Below are positions 60,100 to 64,000 of a stretch of 64,000 nt of DNA, piece by piece (position 1 is the first letter of the stretch; every line of letters starts with the position of its first letter). Source of the DNA: JAJCYK01 sp965212195 (lineage in GTDB: Bacteria; Bacteroidota; Bacteroidia; Cytophagales; Cyclobacteriaceae); assembly GCA_965212195.1 (NCBI GenBank), contig CBDBUW010000015.1, forward strand, positions 310,001 through 374,000, read 5' to 3'. The position numbers were made by a program, and so were the translations under genes. Under the pieces are notes generated by a model, which was not told where the DNA came from, made no database searches, and was given only the letters and a program-made list of their open reading frames with translations.

Positions 60100-60540
60100 T
60101 CAGGCCGTTGAAGCTTTTGGCTTATTTTCCAAACTGTACACCTTTTCCTGGGGCTTCAGTTCAGGCTCGATCTTAAAGTCCTTAATAGTACCCCCGATCT
60201 TGCATTGGCCATTGAATTTGGCTCCTGATTCTACAATCAACCGCTTGGTTACAATGTCTCCTTTTATAACGGAGTTTGGCTCCAGCACCAAGACATCTTG
60301 TACCACTACTTTACCTTTTATCTTTCCTCCGATATCTGCACTATGTGCGCTGATGTTTCCTTGGATCATAGAGCTATCACCCTGAACCATCTTGGCTTCC
60401 GTTTTGACATCTCCTATTATTTTACCATCTACCCGCAAATTTCCGGTGGTAGTTAGGTTTCCCTCCAGCACCGTGCCACTGCCTATGGTATTGTTGGTCA
60501 TGGGCTGTGAATCAGTTATTCTTTCCTGAGTGTTAAACAT
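60100..60540 (-). CDS. Bactofilin (polymer-forming cytoskeletal protein)
   Basis: 146 residues. The central beta-helix about 20-115 has the bactofilin rhythm of short G/V-rich turns (GNLTTTGNLRVDGKIIGDV, SSMIQGNISAHSADIGGKI, DVLVLEPNSVIKGDI). N- and C-termini are short and unstructured, as expected; the C-terminal proline/lysine part is KPQEKVYSLENKP. Family knowledge: polymerises without nucleotide and organises envelope enzymes. It follows the anti-sigma gene by 23 bp in the envelope operon. Confidence 0.93.
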   Translation of the reverse strand: MFNTQERITDSQPMTNNTIGSGTVLEGNLTTTGNLRVDGKIIGDVKTEAKMVQGDSSMIQGNISAHSADIGGKIKGKVVVQDVLVLEPNSVIKGDIVTKRLIVESGAKFNGQCKIGGTIKDFKIEPELKPQEKVYSLENKPKASTA

Positions 60541-60563
60541 AGTTTTTATTTTAAGTTCATAAT

Positions 60564-61730
60564 TTAGTTCTTAGCAACCGTAGCATCGACAACCTTGATT
60601 TGCAGCTGATCGGTCTGCGAAAACCAATCTGCCAGCCGATACTGGTAGTCAATTGCTTCGCCGGGTCCCACAGGTTTGTACACTGTGAACACATAGGATT
60701 TCATTTTTTCCTTTTTCTTGTGATAGTATTGTACCCTTAATTTTATATTCTTATAAGTAGCCAAGCTGGCGTGGTTGTAAATGATACCATCTATTTCCGT
60801 CTGGTTGATGGCATTCTTCTTTTTGTGAAACTTTTCACTCAAATAATCTTCGGGGTGGCTAATTTCCTGTCGGTAAACCAAAGTGTGTTTCCAATCTAAG
60901 AAATGTGGGTCTCCATTCATTTTCTTAATCAGCTTGCCCTCTTTACTGTCCAGGATCCCGGTCTCACCGGGAGACAGTACCAAAATTTGCTCACTGTCCT
61001 CATTAGTAAAAGTCACCCGCCCCGAAACCACAGTGAGTCGTGGAGAGTGCTTTTGATAAGCGCTCAAATTAAATGCCGTCCCCAGTACCCGGGTGTGGCT
61101 GTCACCCGCTTTAATGATGAATGGCCTTAAACTATCCTTTTGTACCTCAAAATAGGCCTCCCCTTTCAAGTGCACTTCCCGAATGATGCGGTTGTAATTT
61201 TTGGTATAAGAAAGCTCGGTGCCTTTGTTCAACCATACTCTGGTACCATCAGGTAATCTTATGAAATCCAAAGAGTCTTGTGATATTATAATGTCCATAG
61301 CGGCTCTATATGTTAAGGCGCTGTTGGTAGAAGTGGAATCACCGGGATAGGAGGGAGTATTAGAAACTTGGTTAGGTGCCAAATAGGAAAATAGATAAGC
61401 ACCCATTACCATAGCCACTGCCAGAATACTTGCGGCAAACAGCCACTTTACATTCCGACTGCCACTAATGTCTGGTGTGGTGGGAATAGGGTTGATCCTG
61501 GCGCGGCTTTCCAGCTTACTGTTTAGTTTGTCCCAAGCAGCAGAAGTAGCACTCTCCTCGATCTTCGGAGTAGGTGAATGCTCCCAAAGCTGAACAAGCT
61601 CCTGAAAAAAGTCCGCATGCTCAGACTTGGTTTCGATCCATACCTTTAACTCTACTTCCTGATCAGGTCGTAGTTGTCCTGCCAATTTGCCGGTAATCAG
61701 TTTCCAGATATGGTCACCAGGGTTTAACAT
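60564..61730 (-). CDS. FecR-like anti-sigma factor with a non-standard C-terminus
   Basis: 388 residues. N-terminal cytoplasmic helix bundle about 1-85 (WIETKSEHADFFQELVQLWE), membrane helix about 100-120 (WLFAASILAVAMVMGAYLF), FecR domain about 155-255 (LPDGTRVWLNKGTELSYTKNY, LKGEAYFEVQKD, VLGTAFNLSAYQ, LSPGETGIL). The usual DUF4974 that follows FecR and contacts a TonB receptor is absent. Instead the last 105 residues are charged and strand-rich (IKLRVQYYHKKKEKMKSYVFTV, LADWFSQTDQLQIKVVDAT). It lies 85 bp after the sigma gene and leads an operon of envelope proteins instead of a receptor. Confidence 0.85.
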   Translation of the reverse strand: MLNPGDHIWKLITGKLAGQLRPDQEVELKVWIETKSEHADFFQELVQLWEHSPTPKIEESATSAAWDKLNSKLESRARINPIPTTPDISGSRNVKWLFAASILAVAMVMGAYLFSYLAPNQVSNTPSYPGDSTSTNSALTYRAAMDIIISQDSLDFIRLPDGTRVWLNKGTELSYTKNYNRIIREVHLKGEAYFEVQKDSLRPFIIKAGDSHTRVLGTAFNLSAYQKHSPRLTVVSGRVTFTNEDSEQILVLSPGETGILDSKEGKLIKKMNGDPHFLDWKHTLVYRQEISHPEDYLSEKFHKKKNAINQTEIDGIIYNHASLATYKNIKLRVQYYHKKKEKMKSYVFTVYKPVGPGEAIDYQYRLADWFSQTDQLQIKVVDATVAKN

Positions 61731-61815
61731 AGTGCATTTGGTCTTGTTATAACCAAATCAACCTGCTTCACCCCTATTGGGTCGTAGAAATAATTTATAA
61801 CTACCTAATTATCAG

Positions 61816-62373
61816 TTATAAATATTTTTCAAGTTGTTTACGAATGGTGCGCAGAGCAGCGCTCATCTGATTCTCTACGGTTTTAACAGAAATGTCCATA
61901 TGATCAGCTATTTCCTTATAAGACATCTGCTGAAAACGGCTTAATTGAAAGATCAACTTACGTTTAGGAGGCAAGGTTTTGACAACTTCATGAAGGTACC
62001 TTTCTAGTTGCTCGTTGGCTAGTAATTCGGTAATCGATGCCTGATTATCGGGGGTCTCCGGAATTTCATCGGAGTTGAATTTGATTCTATGTGCTGATTT
62101 GAGCTTGTTAAGAGCCAGGTTTTTACAGGCCCTGTACAAATAAGGCCTAAACCTGGTATTCCTTTGAAGATTATGGCGCACTCCCCACAAATTGATAAAG
62201 ACCTCTTGAACTATGTCCTCGGCAAGCGGCTTGTTGCGGGTTATGATGAAAACGAACTGATATAGGCCCTGATAGTGGGATTTGAACAATATCTCAAGAC
62301 CTCGACGATCATCTTTCCAAAAGAGATCCAACAGATCTTGATCGCCGTATAAAGGTTGGTTTTGAGAGGCCAT
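61816..62373 (-). CDS. ECF RNA polymerase sigma factor (FecI-like)
   Basis: 185 residues. Region 2 about 22-90 (LFKSHYQGLYQFVFIITRNKPLAEDIVQEVFINLW), region 4 about 125-180 (LPPKRKLIFQLSRFQQMSYKEIADHMDISVKTVENQMSAALRTIRKQL). It is of the Bacteroidota FecI/RpoE type. Presumably held by the FecR-like protein encoded next and active on the downstream envelope genes. Confidence 0.93.
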   Translation of the reverse strand: MASQNQPLYGDQDLLDLFWKDDRRGLEILFKSHYQGLYQFVFIITRNKPLAEDIVQEVFINLWGVRHNLQRNTRFRPYLYRACKNLALNKLKSAHRIKFNSDEIPETPDNQASITELLANEQLERYLHEVVKTLPPKRKLIFQLSRFQQMSYKEIADHMDISVKTVENQMSAALRTIRKQLEKYL

Positions 62374-62620
62374 ATGATAATTACTTCTCTTATCTAATGA
62401 TATGATGCTTAAATTATTGTTTTCATTACCTGGTAAACAACTAATGTAGTTTAATTTTTGACCAGGCCAAACCGTGCAGTCAAAGTTATCCTAGAATAGT
62501 CCTATTACCCGGAAGATTTTCAAAGATCAAAAAACCTTACATCAGTCACCCACAGGTCTAATTAATAGGGTTTTCCAGAAGTGGAATACTGTAATTTGTG
62601 ATGATAAATACAGTATGATC

Positions 62621-63442
62621 ATGAAAAATCTTTTCTTAGCCTTTGCAATTGGTATTTTGTCCACGGCATCATCCCAAGCTCAAATACGACTTCATGTGGG
62701 TGCAACCACCGCGGTTAATACCACGTTTGTGCTGGACAAAGGACTCTCTGAAGACCCCCGTTACAATTCCACTTTCAGTTATGACTGGGCTCCTATTGGA
62801 CTAGCCGCTGGGGTAGACCTGTCACCTTCATTTGGCATCCAACTGGAAACTATACTTTCCAATCAAGGCCAGATTTACGAGGTTATTGATGTAGCCAAAG
62901 AAGTGGTAGGTGAGCGTCGCATAGATCTGCAATATGTCCACATCCCCTTGCTGTTCAAGTTCATGAGCGGCAAAACGAACAGGGCGCGGATGAACTTTTC
63001 ATTGGGACCACAACTCTCCTTGCTTCGAGAAGGAACCGAAACTCTGGAATATGACGCCTCCGTACAGGAAATTCCACCAGGAGTAGAGATCCCTGAAGGC
63101 GCGGTAGAGAATGGCGACGGAACTTATAATGTACCCGAGTTGACCACTACGGAGCTTTTAAGTAGCGCTGCAGAGAATGAGTTGGAAAAGTTTAAAAACT
63201 CCGAAGTGCAGATTGCTGGAAGCCTGGGGGTAGATGTGGACATTACACCAAATATTTACTTATCGACCATGATCCGGGCCAACTACTCACTCACTGATAT
63301 GCGTAACGAAGAACTTATCGACTTACTGAGACAAGGAGGAAATGTAGCTGAGGATGTTTTCGGCCGTCGCGCAAATGTATTGGTGGGTCTGCAATTTGGA
63401 GTGCACTACATGTTTGGTGGAGTACCTTCCAAGGCGCGATAA
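62621..63442 (+). CDS. Outer-membrane beta-barrel protein (PorT-like fold)
   Basis: ATG 62615 and ATG 62621 are both possible; the latter gives MKNLFLAFAIGILSTASSQAQ as signal peptide and 273 residues. The mature part is an OmpW/PorT-like barrel: IRLHVGATTAVNTTFVLDKG, APIGLAAGVDLSPSFGIQLETIL, YVHIPLLFKFM, a long extracellular acidic loop (about 145-200), then IYLSTMIRANYSLTDM and VLVGLQFGVHYMFGG. No other function can be read. It is divergent from the ECF sigma gene. Confidence 0.85.
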   Translation: MKNLFLAFAIGILSTASSQAQIRLHVGATTAVNTTFVLDKGLSEDPRYNSTFSYDWAPIGLAAGVDLSPSFGIQLETILSNQGQIYEVIDVAKEVVGERRIDLQYVHIPLLFKFMSGKTNRARMNFSLGPQLSLLREGTETLEYDASVQEIPPGVEIPEGAVENGDGTYNVPELTTTELLSSAAENELEKFKNSEVQIAGSLGVDVDITPNIYLSTMIRANYSLTDMRNEELIDLLRQGGNVAEDVFGRRANVLVGLQFGVHYMFGGVPSKAR

Positions 63443-63674
63443 CCGGTAGACGCCAAAGGCAATCGCCTGACCAGAGCAGTCGACACCCGCGTGTTACCGG
63501 AGAAGCTTAACGTAAGAGACCGTCTACTTGCCCACAAGTAGATTGGCACTCCGTATTTAAAATTTAGTGGTAAAACGGCTTACCGGGGATGTTGAGGTCT
63601 GAGCGTTGGGAGCTGGAATTGAGTGTTGGAAATGTGTGTTGGATATTCCCCCCGCTATCACTACCTTTTGGCCC
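63443..63674. other. Intergenic region with paired stems
   Basis: No gene. CCGGTA (63443-63448) pairs with TACCGG (63495-63500), and TCTACTTG (63523-63530) pairs perfectly with CAAGTAGA (63535-63542). The second hairpin has no T run. Possibly a structured leader or terminator. Confidence 0.4.
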
Positions 63675-64000
63675 ATGCAGGCCATATCCATTCTAATTGT
63701 TGCCATCACCCTGGCCTTTGTTCATTGGTTAAGCACTCAAAAGACCCCCTGGATTAAGAAAGTCCTCAACTGGTTTCCAGCGATCCTTTTTGCCTATGTG
63801 GTTCCAGCCATAGTTACTCACAGCTTTGACCTGGACCTGTCACAGGTGACCTTACACCAATGGAGTAAGGAGTGGATCATTCCTCTGGCTATTTTATGTG
63901 TCATGAGCGCGCTATCCTTTCGTCAACTAAAAATGATTGGCAGCCGCCCCATTCTACTGTTCGTTTCAGGATCCTTGGCTATTGCCACTTTACCAGTGAT
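63675..64000 (+). CDS. DUF819-like membrane protein, N-terminal part, cut by window edge
   Basis: Open from ATG 63675 to the end of the window (108 codons). Three membrane segments are already visible: about 3-18 (AISILIVAITLAFVHWL), 33-50 (FPAILFAYVVPAIVTHSF) and 67-84 (WIIPLAILCVMSALSF), then IGSRPILLFVSGSLAIATLPV. The pattern W..K.L..FPAILFAYVVPA matches the start of DUF819 (YjcL-like) integral membrane proteins of unknown transport role. Confidence 0.7.
   Translation, partial: MQAISILIVAITLAFVHWLSTQKTPWIKKVLNWFPAILFAYVVPAIVTHSFDLDLSQVTLHQWSKEWIIPLAILCVMSALSFRQLKMIGSRPILLFVSGSLAIATLPV

Overview
The window is a chromosomal segment of a Bacteroidota bacterium, most likely a marine or soil member of the Cytophagales/Cyclobacteriaceae type. 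The evidence is a SusC/SusD pair, a TonB-dependent receptor with a carboxypeptidase-like N-terminal domain, two secreted proteins with type IX secretion C-terminal sorting domains, ECF sigma/FecR-type pairs, LytS/LytTR regulation, abundant lipoproteins, and an almost complete lack of Shine-Dalgarno sequences. I cannot name the species.

Layout. 1-9.4 kb: start of a TonB receptor, a TPR/propeller/OmpA lipoprotein-like protein, small secreted proteins, a MOSC protein, an HXXEE membrane protein, a trypsin-like protease with a stand-alone copy of its N-terminal module beside it, and a PAS-LuxR regulator. 9.6-17.6 kb: four minus-strand genes (DUF1080+PA14 lipoprotein, a propeller dehydrogenase fused to a cupredoxin, an FAD oxidoreductase, a sodium:solute symporter) that look like a sugar-oxidation and uptake locus. 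17.9-27.9 kb: a roughly 9.9 kb genomic island inserted in the 3' end of an initiator tRNA-Met gene and bounded by a perfect 42-bp direct repeat. It carries a tyrosine integrase directly coupled to a DUF4209/HEPN-like gene, an operon of Dam-type methyltransferase + ParB-like protein + phosphoribosyltransferase-like protein, a 0.9 kb hairpin-rich non-coding block, and a large beta-helix/FN3 surface protein. 27.9-29.3 kb: a scar with two 73-bp tRNA-like repeats, the first cutting a response-regulator gene in half. 29.9-35.3 kb: SusC/SusD/lipoprotein nutrient uptake operon. 35.4-49.4 kb: paired cyclophilins, a glycosyltransferase, a CHAT-TPR protease with an ECF sigma/anti-sigma pair facing it, lipoproteins, a SagB-type nitroreductase, Era, a ferredoxin-adenylyl cyclase fusion and an amidohydrolase. 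49.4-57.7 kb: T9SS-sorted protein, lipoprotein, LytTR/LytS-type two-component pair, M20 peptidase, four-helix-bundle protein. 57.8-62.4 kb: one long minus-strand envelope unit (ECF sigma, FecR-like anti-sigma with an unusual C-terminus, bactofilin, barrel protein, OmpA lipoprotein, small membrane protein, small basic-fold protein, WG-repeat protein). The window ends with an outer-membrane barrel protein and the start of a DUF819 membrane protein.

The strongest candidate for an undescribed system is the island's three-gene Dam / ParB-like / PRTase-like operon, with the HEPN-like gene coupled to the integrase as a probable second defence-type cargo. A second unexplained layer is a family of dispersed 67-bp repeats (four copies, two of them flanking a single lipoprotein gene) and the tRNA-like repeats beside the island.
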